Assembly: GCF_024159025.1 (NCBI RefSeq)
Contig: NZ_JAMYXC010000030.1
Coordinates: forward strand, 1 to 47,694
DNA: 47,694 nt
Reading direction: 5' to 3'
From: Limimaricola litoreus
GTDB lineage: Bacteria; Pseudomonadota; Alphaproteobacteria; Rhodobacterales; Rhodobacteraceae
The notes beneath the pieces were generated by a model, which saw only the letters and a list, made by a program, of their open reading frames with translations, ran no database searches and was not told where the DNA came from. A program made the position numbers and the translations under genes. Positions 18,397 to 26,188 of this stretch are shown here, one piece after another; position 1 is the first letter of the stretch, and every line of letters starts with the position of its first letter.

Positions 18397-19480
18397 GTGA
18401 CTGATGAACTCCAAGAGTACAAGGAAATTGTAGAAGAACTTGAGAACGTAGACGATGCGGATGAAGACACCTCCTCAAGCTCGAATCTATTCTCGATTTC
18501 TTCCTTTGGCGTTGACTACCCAGTAGAGATGCTAGTTGCGAGAATGACGAAAGAGTTATTCTACGTCCCACATTTCCAAAGGCAGTTTGTTTGGTCTCAG
18601 ACCAATCCTCTAGATTTATTGAATCTTTACTTCTCGGGCTTCCAGTTCCCGGAATATTTCTATTTAAAGAATCTGAAACAGGTAAGCATTTAGTTATTGA
18701 CGGGCAACAGCGACTGAAAACGTTAACTTATTTTTACAAAGGGGTGATAAACGGAAAGCAATTTTCCTTAACTGGTTTAGATTCCCAATGGAATACCCTC
18801 ACCTATGAGACCTTGCCAGACGCTGACAAAGCTCGCTTAGACGACTCCGTCGTACACGCTACTGTTTTCAAGCAGGATCTTCCGGAGGGCGAAATAAACA
18901 GCGTCTACGAAGTTTTCGAAAGAATCAATACTGGCGGAGTAAAGCTATCGCCTCAAGAAATCCGATCTTGCATTTGCCATGGTCCATTCAATGAATTTCT
19001 TCACGAGATGAACCGCAATGCTGACTGGAGGTCAATTTACGGAGCGACAAGCAAAAGACTGAAAGATATAGAAGTTATACTTAGGTTTTTCGCCTTCGTT
19101 GAAAAGGCCTCGGACTACGAATCGCCGATGAAACGATTCCTGAATGACTTCATGAAAAGCAAGCGATACCTCGACGGAAATGAACTCATCCCATACAAAG
19201 AAATATTTAACGAACTATGAGTTTTTGTCGCGCTGCTCTCGGCGACAAACCATTTCGTCCAGATCGATCCCTGAACACAGCTGTTCTAGATGCAGTAGCT
19301 TCTGCGATTGCCATTAGATTAAATTCAGGCGCACCGCTAACTAACGAAGAAGCATCGGCCATATATTTTGAACATCTAGACAACGAAAGATTTAAGGAAG
19401 GCTATGTTCGAGCTACCGCTGACGAAGAGAACGTCAAAAAACGTATTGAGGAGTCTCGCTCAGCGTTCGGTGCAGCATGA
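18397..19480 (+). pseudogene. DUF262 (ParB-like nuclease domain) gene broken by two frameshifts
   Basis: Three successive frames together spell one DUF262 protein. Frame 1 (18397 to ~18600) gives 'FYVPHFQRQFVWSQ'. Frame 2 (~18600-19220) gives 'SSRFIESLLLGLPVPGIFLF', 'LVIDGQQRLKTL' and 'VFERINTGGVKLSPQEIRS'. Frame 3 (19217-19480) gives 'ALGDKPFRPDRSLNTAVLDAV'. Restoring one A near 18600 (CAGACC to CAGAACC: WSQNQSSR) and one near 19213 (GAACT to GAAACT: FNETMSF) rebuilds a continuous protein of about 361 residues. IDGQQR is the conserved GmrSD-type catalytic-site motif. There is no C-terminal DUF1524/HNH domain. The start is a GTG. It is strongly AT-rich compared with its neighbours. It is either a real pseudogene or two base-calling errors. 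Confidence 0.85.
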
Positions 19481-19968
19481 ACCGTCAAGAAATGCAATCT
19501 GAGTTTGACCGACTAAAGTTTCAACTAGATTCTTTAAAAAGAGAAGCTGGAAAAATACCTGATGAAATATACGCCATGGGATGCCAGCAGCTCTGCATCA
19601 ACATATGTGGAAGCCTCGAACAGTCCCTAAAAAAGATCTTTGTGACGTATGGGCGGCGAAAGTCAGAAAACAGAATCCACCGATCCATTGAAAAGGTCTG
19701 CGAAAGCTACCAGAACCCAAAGAGCTTAAAGATACTAGAGCTAATTGGACTGTTTGATGATGACTTCGAAAGAAGCCTTAAAGCTGACTGGGATGGCACC
19801 TTGGAATTAGAGCGAAACCACATCGATAACCTAATAGATGATCGCATCACAATTGCCCATCGAAAACGTCAGCATATAAGCATATCGACATCAAAACTTG
19901 AGAACTACTACAGAGCGTATACTGGCGTAACCACCCGTATATTCAATCACTTCCTAAATGGTCACTAA
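19477..19968 (+). CDS. HEPN-domain ribonuclease (MAE_28990/RiboL-PSP-HEPN type)
   Basis: A 163-residue, largely helical protein with the HEPN catalytic signature Rx4H at R123-H128 ('DDRITIAHRK'). HEPN proteins of this kind are metal-independent RNases found in toxin-antitoxin and abortive-infection systems. It starts inside the stop of the DUF262 gene (ATGA overlap), so the two were built to be made together. It is intact although its partner is broken. The N-terminal 'EFDRLKFQLDSLKREAG' looks coiled-coil. It shares the island's AT-rich composition. The subfamily is inferred from the helix pattern and motif; HEPN itself is well supported by the motif. Confidence 0.72.
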   Translation: MNRQEMQSEFDRLKFQLDSLKREAGKIPDEIYAMGCQQLCINICGSLEQSLKKIFVTYGRRKSENRIHRSIEKVCESYQNPKSLKILELIGLFDDDFERSLKADWDGTLELERNHIDNLIDDRITIAHRKRQHISISTSKLENYYRAYTGVTTRIFNHFLNGH

Positions 19969-19997
19969 TGGAATCGCCGTAGGCATATTTCTATATT

Positions 19998-20237
19998 TCA
20001 AAACACCCGAAACGTCTGCGTCGTCAGCGTCCGTTCGATCCCCTCGATGCCCATCAGATGCTCGTTGAGATACATCCCGATATCCTCACCCTCGGGCACA
20101 TAAATTTTCACCAGAAGATCGAAGGCGCCGGAGGTCGAGTAGAGCTCGGAGTGGATTTCCTTCAGGGCGATGGCATCGGCGACCTTGTAGGTGGTGCCGG
20201 GGGTGCAGCGGATCTGGACGAAGAGCGGTAGCGACAT
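19998..20237 (-). CDS. Stand-alone Lrp/AsnC ligand-binding (RAM) domain protein
   Basis: A 79-residue protein equal to the C-terminal effector-binding half of Lrp/AsnC regulators, without the helix-turn-helix. It has 'PLFVQIRCTPGTTYKVADAI', 'SELYSTSGAFDLLVKIYVP' and 'IEGIERTLTTQTFRVF', the complete ferredoxin-like RAM fold. Such single-domain forms oligomerise and bind amino acids. It lies 24 bases downstream of pncB on the same strand and is probably cotranscribed. It is convergent with the HEPN gene. Function unknown; it may modulate a full-length Lrp elsewhere. Confidence 0.88.
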   Translation of the reverse strand: MSLPLFVQIRCTPGTTYKVADAIALKEIHSELYSTSGAFDLLVKIYVPEGEDIGMYLNEHLMGIEGIERTLTTQTFRVF

Positions 20238-20261
20238 GGGATGGGCCTTCTCGTGGCTGGG

Positions 20262-21551
20262 TCAGACGGTGACGGGGATGGCGTCCTGCGGGCCGACGCC
20301 GAAGACGCGCTTGTAGCGGGCGATCTCGGACGGCGGCCCCATCGCCTTTTCGGGGTTGTCCGAAAGCTTCACGGTGGGCCGCCCCTCGGCGGCGATGGCC
20401 TTGCAGACAAGGCTGAAGGGCGCGAGCGCGTCGCCCGCCAGCCCCTTGAAGTCGTTGGTCAGCATGGTGCCCCAGCCGAAGCTGACCCGCACCCGGCCCG
20501 AGAAGCGGGCGTGCAGGTCGAGGATCTTGTCGGCGTCGAGCCCGTCGGAGAAGATCACCAGCTTGTCGCGCGGGTCCTCGCCGCGCGCCTTCCACCATGC
20601 GATCGCCGTTTCGGCCCCCGTCGCCGGGTCGCCGCTGTCGATGCGGATGCCGGTCCAGCCGGCGAGCCAGTCGGGCGCGCGCTCCAGAAAGCCTTCGGTG
20701 CCGTAGGTGTCGGGCAGGATGACGCGCAGGTTGCCCTCGTGCTCGTCGTGCCAGTCGGCCAGCACCTTGTAGGGTGCCTCGGCCAGCTCGGCGTCGGTCT
20801 CGGCAAGTGCTGCATAGACCATGGGCAGCTCATGCGCATTGGTGCCAATGGCCTCCAGATCGCGGTTCTTGGCGATGAGGCAGTTCGAGGTGCCGGTGAA
20901 GGCCGGGCCCATGCCTTCGAGCATCGCCTGCACGCACCAGTCCTGCCACAAAAAGCTGTGGCGGCGGCGCGTGCCGAAATCGGCGATGCGCAGCCCCGGC
21001 GTGCCGCGCAGGCGTTCGACCTTTTCCCATGTGCGGGTCATGGCGCGGGCATAGAGCACCTGAAGCTCGAACCGGCCCATGTCGTCGAGCACGGCGCGCG
21101 AGCGCAGCTCCATCAGCACCGCCAGCGCCGGGATCTCCCACAGCATCACCTCGGGCCATTTGCCTTCGAAGGTCAGCTCGTATTGCCCGTCGCGCTTCTC
21201 GAGGTGATAGGGCGGCAGGCGGAGGTTCTCGAACCATTCCATGAATTCGGGCGTGAACATCTGCCGCTTGCCATAGAAGGTATTGCCGCGCAGCCATGTG
21301 CTTTCACCCCGGCTCAGCGAGAGCGAGCGGATGTGGTCAAGCTGTTCGCGCAGCTCGCCCTCGTCGATCAGATCGGCAAGGCGGATGGATTTGGTGCGGT
21401 TGATCAGGCTGAAGGTGACGTTCGTGTCGCGGTGGTTGCGAAACACCGACTGGCACATCAGCAGCTTGTAGAAATCGGTGTCGATCAGGGAGCGGACGAT
21501 CGGGTCGATCTTCCACTTGTGGTTCCAGACGCGGGTGGCGATGTCGACCAT
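20262..21551 (-). CDS. pncB: Nicotinate phosphoribosyltransferase
   Basis: It converts nicotinate, PRPP and ATP to nicotinate mononucleotide in the Preiss-Handler NAD salvage route. The 429-residue length is normal for type II bacterial PncB. Visible motifs are '[19 protein letters not shown]' near the N terminus, '[12 protein letters not shown]', 'GTSNCLIAK', 'GIRIDSGDP' and '[11 protein letters not shown]'. I choose the ATG at 21551 (MVDIATRVW), preceded by AAGGAAG. The nicotinamidase gene pncA, which makes its substrate, is 2.7 kb upstream on the same strand, with two polysaccharide-modification genes in between. Confidence 0.95.
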   Translation of the reverse strand: MVDIATRVWNHKWKIDPIVRSLIDTDFYKLLMCQSVFRNHRDTNVTFSLINRTKSIRLADLIDEGELREQLDHIRSLSLSRGESTWLRGNTFYGKRQMFTPEFMEWFENLRLPPYHLEKRDGQYELTFEGKWPEVMLWEIPALAVLMELRSRAVLDDMGRFELQVLYARAMTRTWEKVERLRGTPGLRIADFGTRRRHSFLWQDWCVQAMLEGMGPAFTGTSNCLIAKNRDLEAIGTNAHELPMVYAALAETDAELAEAPYKVLADWHDEHEGNLRVILPDTYGTEGFLERAPDWLAGWTGIRIDSGDPATGAETAIAWWKARGEDPRDKLVIFSDGLDADKILDLHARFSGRVRVSFGWGTMLTNDFKGLAGDALAPFSLVCKAIAAEGRPTVKLSDNPEKAMGPPSEIARYKRVFGVGPQDAIPVTV

Positions 21552-21561
21552 GGATCTTCCT

Positions 21562-22434
21562 TCAGGCGGCCAGCGGATCGGCGGCGTCGAGATTGTCGCA
21601 CAAACGCCCCCCGAGGCCGAGGGTGGAGGCGAGGCGGCCGAGCTTTGCGGGCAGGCCGGCATTGCCGACGCGGTGCCATTGGGCCTGGCGCGTCAGCCAG
21701 AAGAGCTGCTTGCGAGGCCCGAGAGGGGCAAGCTCGGCGCGCGTCAGCTCGAAGGCGCCGGAGCTGAGAAACTCGTAAGGGTGCAGGTAGACATGCGGCG
21801 TGAAGCCCGCCGCCTGCGCCCCCGCGACCAGCCGGTCGGCCACGCGGGCGGGAAAGAGCTTGAGATAGCTGCCCCCGAGATTGAGCGGCGGCAGGCCGGG
21901 CACGGCCTGACCGCGATAGATCGGCAGCAAGCGCAGTGTGGAGAGCCCCATCGCCGCGCGGAACGCCGCCACCTGCGCCACCGAGCCCGCGTTGAGCGAG
22001 CTGTCATAGGCAAAGCGGCGCTCGACGGCGCGGTATTGATCGGGGCCGGTCTTGTCGATCCGGAACTTGGGGGCGCGAAACCCGGTGACCTCACGGTTGG
22101 CCGCCGCCTCCAGAGCCGTCCTGGCACGGCCCAGCGCCCGGTCGACCTCCGCCGCCTCCATCCGGTCGAGCGTGTCGTGGTAATGCGCGTGGCAGGCGAT
22201 CTCATGGCCCCGGCTTGCGATATGGGCGATGAGGTCGGGGGCCTGGTCGGCGATGACGCCAGTGCAAAAGAAGGTGACGCGCGCGCCGCCCTGCGCTTCG
22301 AGAAAGGTCTCGATCGCCTCGAAGCCCTCCCAGAGCCGGTCGATGCGCAGCGGGCCGGTTTCCCACAGGCGCAGGTCGCGCTTCAGATCATGCGCGAAAT
22401 CCTCGAAATCGATGCTGAGGAACATCCCGTTCAT
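21562..22434 (-). CDS. Polysaccharide deacetylase family protein
   Basis: A 290-residue NodB-homology deacetylase. '[13 protein letters not shown]' carries the catalytic-base and metal Asp positions. '[17 protein letters not shown]' supplies the two His metal ligands (H-x3-4-H pattern), and '[12 protein letters not shown]' is motif 3. 'HVYLHPYEF' near the C terminus carries the late motif His. There is no signal peptide, so it may act on cytoplasmic lipid-linked or nucleotide-linked glycans, as in exopolysaccharide loci. Its ATG overlaps the stop of the carbamoyltransferase gene (ATGA), and pncB begins 10 bases after it. Substrate unknown. Confidence 0.87.
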   Translation of the reverse strand: MNGMFLSIDFEDFAHDLKRDLRLWETGPLRIDRLWEGFEAIETFLEAQGGARVTFFCTGVIADQAPDLIAHIASRGHEIACHAHYHDTLDRMEAAEVDRALGRARTALEAAANREVTGFRAPKFRIDKTGPDQYRAVERRFAYDSSLNAGSVAQVAAFRAAMGLSTLRLLPIYRGQAVPGLPPLNLGGSYLKLFPARVADRLVAGAQAAGFTPHVYLHPYEFLSSGAFELTRAELAPLGPRKQLFWLTRQAQWHRVGNAGLPAKLGRLASTLGLGGRLCDNLDAADPLAA

Positions 22435-24176
22435 GCCAGCATCTCCCGCGTCACGAGATAGGGCCCGATCGCCAGCGCATCGACGCCCGAGGCGCGGAAG
22501 GTAGCGAGCGCCTGGCCCGGATCGTAGACGATCGGCTCCTGGATGTTGAACGAGGTGTTGAGCAACACCGGCACGCCGCTGCGGCGGCCGAACTCGGACA
22601 GCAGCGCGTGATAGAGCGGGTTGGCCGCGCACGGCACCGCATGCACCCGCGCCGTGCCGTCGGTATGGGTCACCGCCGGGATCTCGGCCCGCCGCTCGGG
22701 TCGCACCCGTGCGACGATGTTCATATAGGGGCTGGGCTGGTCGATCTCGAAGAAATCGGGCGCGGCCTCCTCGGTCACCGAGGGGGCAAAGGGGCGGAAC
22801 AGCTCGCGTTTCTTGATCTTAACGTTGATGTCCTCGCGGATCTCGTCGCGGCGCGGATCGGCGAGAAAAGAGCGCGCCCCCAGCGCCCGGGGACCGAACT
22901 CGGCCCGGCCCTGGAACCACGCGATGATCCGCCCGCCCTCCAGCAGCCCGGCCACCTTTGCCACGAGGTTCTCGTCGGAGAGCGGCTCGGGCAATCGGAG
23001 GAGATGCGGCGCGAGCGCCGTCTCGATCTCGGCGGCGGTGTAGCCCGCGCCGAGATAGGGGCTGCGCAGCGACACGGTATCGACGCCGGTGGGCAGGCTC
23101 AGCATCGCGGCCCCGATGGCGCAGCCCGCGTCATGCGGCGCGGGCGGGATGGCGACGCGGTCGAAGCGGCCGCTCTCGATCAGCTTGCCATTGGCGGTGA
23201 CGTTGAGCGCGCAGCCGCCCGAGACGACGAGGCGGCGGATCTGCGGATGGCTGTCGCGCAGGGGTGCGAGGATATGGTCGAGCGCCGCCTCCTGCGCCGC
23301 CTGCACGCTGGCGGCGAGGTCGATGTGATCCGTGCTCGGCGCCTCGTCGGGCGCGCGGGGGGCGCAGAACAGCTCGGCCAGCCGCGCCGGAAACCGGCCC
23401 TGAAGTGCGGCGTGATAATCGCACAGCCCTGTGTCGAGCCGGTAGCGCCCGCCCGGCTCCAGCTTCAGCACGTGGTCGAGCAGCGCCTCCTTCCAGCGCG
23501 GTGTGCCGTAAGGGGCGAGCCCCATCATCTTGTATTCGCCCTCGAGCATCCGAAAGCCGAGATAGCCGGTGAAGGTCGAATAGAAATGGCCCAGCGAATT
23601 GGGCCAGTCATGGGTCGAGACCCGTTTGCGCCCGCCCTCGCCGACCACGGTGACCACGGTCGAGGCGCTCTCTCCACCGCCGTCATAGCTCAGCGAGATC
23701 AGCTCGCCGGGGTCGATCATCGCCTCGGCATAGCGCTGGTGGCTGGCGTGGTGGTCGTGAAACCGGATGCGGGCGCGGGTCGGCCCGATCTCGCGCGTGA
23801 TCATGGCGCGCAGCCGGAACAGGTGACGCCACGAGCCGGTGTCCTCGGGACGCTCCGCATCGCCCGCGCGGCGCAGGAAGAAGGTATTGATGCGCGCGGC
23901 CACGCCGCGCATCGCGTCCGCCCCGCCCAGCGCCTTGCCCAGCGTGCCCATGGCGCGGCGACGCAGGCGCCAGGGCTGCCAGTAGACGGCGATCTCGTGG
24001 ACATCCTCGATGCCGATCCCCGCGATCCGCAGGCATTCGGCGATGGCCCGGCTTGGAAAGGCGCCGTCGTTCTTGATCCGGCTCAGCCGCTCTTCCTCGA
24101 CGGCGGCGATGAGCGTGCCGTCGCGAAACAGGCAGGCCGCGCTCGCCCCCATCGTCGCCAGTCCAAGGATATACAC
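22431..24176 (-). CDS. Carbamoyltransferase, NodU/CmcH/TobZ family
   Basis: A 581-residue O-carbamoyltransferase that uses carbamoyl phosphate and ATP. The N-terminal Kae1-like domain begins 'VYILGLATMGASAACLFRDG' and carries 'RFHDHHASHQRYAEAM', the metal-binding HxxH-type motif. The C-terminal YrdC-like part has 'FQGRAEFGPRALGARSFLAD' and 'VLLNTSFNIQEPIV'. I choose the GTG at 24176, since the GGAG site upstream fits and the protein then starts where the family does; an open extension to 24248 covers a hairpin. Coupled by ATGA to the deacetylase, it probably decorates a surface or secreted sugar. Target unknown. Confidence 0.9.
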   Translation of the reverse strand: MYILGLATMGASAACLFRDGTLIAAVEEERLSRIKNDGAFPSRAIAECLRIAGIGIEDVHEIAVYWQPWRLRRRAMGTLGKALGGADAMRGVAARINTFFLRRAGDAERPEDTGSWRHLFRLRAMITREIGPTRARIRFHDHHASHQRYAEAMIDPGELISLSYDGGGESASTVVTVVGEGGRKRVSTHDWPNSLGHFYSTFTGYLGFRMLEGEYKMMGLAPYGTPRWKEALLDHVLKLEPGGRYRLDTGLCDYHAALQGRFPARLAELFCAPRAPDEAPSTDHIDLAASVQAAQEAALDHILAPLRDSHPQIRRLVVSGGCALNVTANGKLIESGRFDRVAIPPAPHDAGCAIGAAMLSLPTGVDTVSLRSPYLGAGYTAAEIETALAPHLLRLPEPLSDENLVAKVAGLLEGGRIIAWFQGRAEFGPRALGARSFLADPRRDEIREDINVKIKKRELFRPFAPSVTEEAAPDFFEIDQPSPYMNIVARVRPERRAEIPAVTHTDGTARVHAVPCAANPLYHALLSEFGRRSGVPVLLNTSFNIQEPIVYDPGQALATFRASGVDALAIGPYLVTREMLA

Positions 24177-24213
24177 GGCATGCTCCGCCCTACCGATGCG
24201 CAGAGCCGCATCA

Positions 24214-24236
24214 GGGGCGGTTAAACCAACCGCCCC
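24214..24236 (-). terminator. Hairpin between pncA and the carbamoyltransferase gene
   Basis: GGGGCGGTT (24214-24222) and AACCGCCCC (24228-24236) form a perfect 9-bp stem with a five-base loop, 35 bases after the pncA stop on the minus strand. No T-run follows, so it may be a weak or Rho-assisted terminator. It suggests that the carbamoyltransferase genes are at least partly transcribed apart from pncA. Confidence 0.45.
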
Positions 24237-24270
24237 GCGCCTTGGCAAGCCGCACCACCCGGCCGGGGCG

Positions 24271-24873
24271 TCAGGCCAGCGTCACCCCCGCCGCCGCCAT
24301 GGCCCGCCGCGCGGCATCGAACGACCCGTCGAGGTCGATGCCGCGCGACAGCCGCTCGATGACCGTCACATCATAACCGAGCCGCGCCCCGTCGAGCGCC
24401 GAGTAGTTCACGCAGAAATCAGTGGCGAGCCCAACGAGGGTGATCGCGGTGATGCCGCGCTCGGCGAGGTAGCCGTGCAGCCCGGTGGGGGTGGCATGAT
24501 CGTTCTCGAAAAAGGCCGAGTAGCTGTCGATCTCGCGGCGAAACCCCTTGCGGATGATCAGGTCGGCATCGGTCCGCAGATCGGGGTGAAAGGCGGCGCC
24601 GGGGCTGCCTTGCACGCAGTGATCGGGCCAGAGCACCTGTGGGCCGTAGGGCATCTCGGTCATCGACATCGGCGCCGCGCCGGCGTGCTGGCTGGCAAAG
24701 GAGAGGTGATCGGCCGGATGCCAGTCCTGCGTCAGCACCACGGCGCGAAACTCTTCCATCAGCGCGTTGATGCCGGGGACGATCGTGTCGCCCTCCGCCA
24801 CCGCCAGCGCGCCGCCGGGGCAGAAGTCGTTCTGCATGTCGATGACGATCAATGCCTCGTGGGCTGGGCGCAT
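24271..24873 (-). CDS. pncA: Nicotinamidase
   Basis: It deamidates nicotinamide to nicotinate, the substrate of PncB encoded further along this strand. The 200-residue length is normal. The catalytic triad is Asp12 ('IDMQNDF'), Lys109 ('IRKGFRREIDSYSAF') and Cys154 ('GLATDFCVNYSALD'). Metal ligands are probably Asp50 and His52 ('QDWHPADH') and His86. I choose the ATG at 24873, preceded by GAGGAGA. It lies 52 bases downstream of mnmH. Together with pncB it completes the nicotinamide-to-NaMN branch of NAD salvage. Confidence 0.95.
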   Translation of the reverse strand: MRPAHEALIVIDMQNDFCPGGALAVAEGDTIVPGINALMEEFRAVVLTQDWHPADHLSFASQHAGAAPMSMTEMPYGPQVLWPDHCVQGSPGAAFHPDLRTDADLIIRKGFRREIDSYSAFFENDHATPTGLHGYLAERGITAITLVGLATDFCVNYSALDGARLGYDVTVIERLSRGIDLDGSFDAARRAMAAAGVTLA

Positions 24874-24925
24874 GGGGGTCTCCTCGGGTTCCTGCGGCCG
24901 AGGTAAGCCCATGCGCCCGGCCTCG

Positions 24926-25978
24926 TCAAATGCCGCGCATCGCCGCCGCGATGGCATCCGCCGCGCGCTCGAGCCCCGGCGCATCGAGCGTTTCGGCCGC
25001 GACATGGGCAGAGAAGACCGGCGCATGCGCGGCGCGCGACCGGGCATAGGCCGGATCGTAATGCTCGGTCATCAAGGCGGCCGACAGCTCGACCATGCGC
25101 CCTTCGGCCAGAAGCTTCTGCCAGCCATCGACCACCTCGTGGCCGCGGTAGGCGCGCAGCTGGTCGAGCAGTGCCGACAGCCGGGCGGGATCGGCGCTGA
25201 CATCTTCGTAGGCCTGCGCAAGGAACGCCGCGCGCGCCTCGATCGGCGCGGTGATCTCGATCCGCGGCGCGCGGGTCATCAGCGCCCAGAGCGCGGGCGG
25301 CAGGGTGATCCGGCCGATCTTGGAGCTTTCGGCCTCGACGAGGATCGGGCGATCGGGGTCGAGCCGGGCCAGCCGCTCGGCGAGCGCGCTCTCGAACCCC
25401 TTCTGCGCGGGCTGCTCGGCCGGATCGCCGCCCAGGAGCGAGCCGCGATGATTGGCCAGCCCTTCGAGATCGAGCACCTGGCCGCCACGCGCTTCCACCA
25501 GCGGCAAAAGCGCGGTCTTGGCGGTTCCGGTAAAGCCGTCGAGCAGCACGAGGCGGTGCGGCAGCGCCGCATCGTAGAGCGCCCCGTGCACGAGACGGCG
25601 CCATGTCTGGTAGCCCCCCTCGACCACCTCGGCGCGCCAGCCGATCTGGCTCAGGATCGAGGCGAAGGAGTTCGACCGCTGCCCGCCGCGCCAGCAATAG
25701 ACCAGGGGGCGCCAGCGATATTCACGGTCCGCCAGCGGCCCCGCGATGTGATCGGCGGCGTTGCGCGACACGATCGCCGCACCGATCTTGCGCGCATCAA
25801 AGGGCGAGACCTGCTTGTAGATCGTGCCGACCTCGGCCCGCTCGGCGTTCGACAGCACGGGCAGGTTGATCGCGCCGGGCACGTGGTCCTCGGCGAACTC
25901 GGCCGGGCTGCGCACGTCGATCACGTCGTCGAAGCCGTGGTCGAGAAAGGCGGGGATGGTGTCGAAACGCATGCTCAT
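24926..25978 (-). CDS. mnmH: tRNA 2-selenouridine(34) synthase MnmH (SelU/YbbB)
   Basis: It replaces sulfur by selenium in the wobble 2-thiouridine of certain tRNAs (Lys, Glu, Gln), via a geranylated intermediate. The 350 residues comprise an N-terminal rhodanese domain with active-site Cys95 in 'YCWRGGQRS' and a C-terminal P-loop domain with 'GFTGTAKT' (148-155). 'HRGSLLG' follows in the 'LEGLANHRGS' segment, a strong MnmH signature. It needs selenophosphate, so selD should exist elsewhere in the genome; none is in the window. GAGAGG precedes the ATG. The gene is followed by pncA and preceded by palindrome copy B. Confidence 0.94.
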   Translation of the reverse strand: MSMRFDTIPAFLDHGFDDVIDVRSPAEFAEDHVPGAINLPVLSNAERAEVGTIYKQVSPFDARKIGAAIVSRNAADHIAGPLADREYRWRPLVYCWRGGQRSNSFASILSQIGWRAEVVEGGYQTWRRLVHGALYDAALPHRLVLLDGFTGTAKTALLPLVEARGGQVLDLEGLANHRGSLLGGDPAEQPAQKGFESALAERLARLDPDRPILVEAESSKIGRITLPPALWALMTRAPRIEITAPIEARAAFLAQAYEDVSADPARLSALLDQLRAYRGHEVVDGWQKLLAEGRMVELSAALMTEHYDPAYARSRAAHAPVFSAHVAAETLDAPGLERAADAIAAAMRGI

Positions 25979-26043
25979 GCGGGCCTCTCTACAGCGCCCG
26001 CGCCCGCGCGGGAAGCAGCGCGCTCGGCCGCGCGGGCGGGATC

Positions 26044-26107
26044 TGCGTATTTGGAGAAAGATGAACCATGGGGCGCACCGCCCCTTTCATCTTTCCTCAA
26101 ATACGCA
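26044..26107. repeat. Long imperfect palindrome, copy B of three
   Basis: The left arm (26044-26065) is identical to the left arm of copy A; the right arm is 26086-26107. In plus-strand RNA the arms pair with one A/C mismatch and one G-U. The centre holds an additional perfect 6-bp hairpin GGGGCG-CAC-CGCCCC (26070-26084). It lies between the mnmH start and the serA stop, both on the minus strand, so it follows the serA 3' end by 81 bases and may terminate serA. Confidence 0.85.
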
Positions 26108-26188
26108 TGTCGCCCCATCGGGGCCGGGAACGACGAAGGGGCCGCGGCGTGCGACCGCGGCCCCCTGCCCCTGTGCCTTCGGAAAGAA

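Noticed and set aside
19200-19222. Programmed frameshift in the DUF262 gene
   Set aside because: Neither break has a usable slippery heptamer. Each is explained more simply by loss of one A, which restores the family sequence.
18307-19990. Prophage or integrative element ends around the AT-rich island
   Set aside because: No integrase, no tRNA target and no convincing direct repeats at the two ends were seen.
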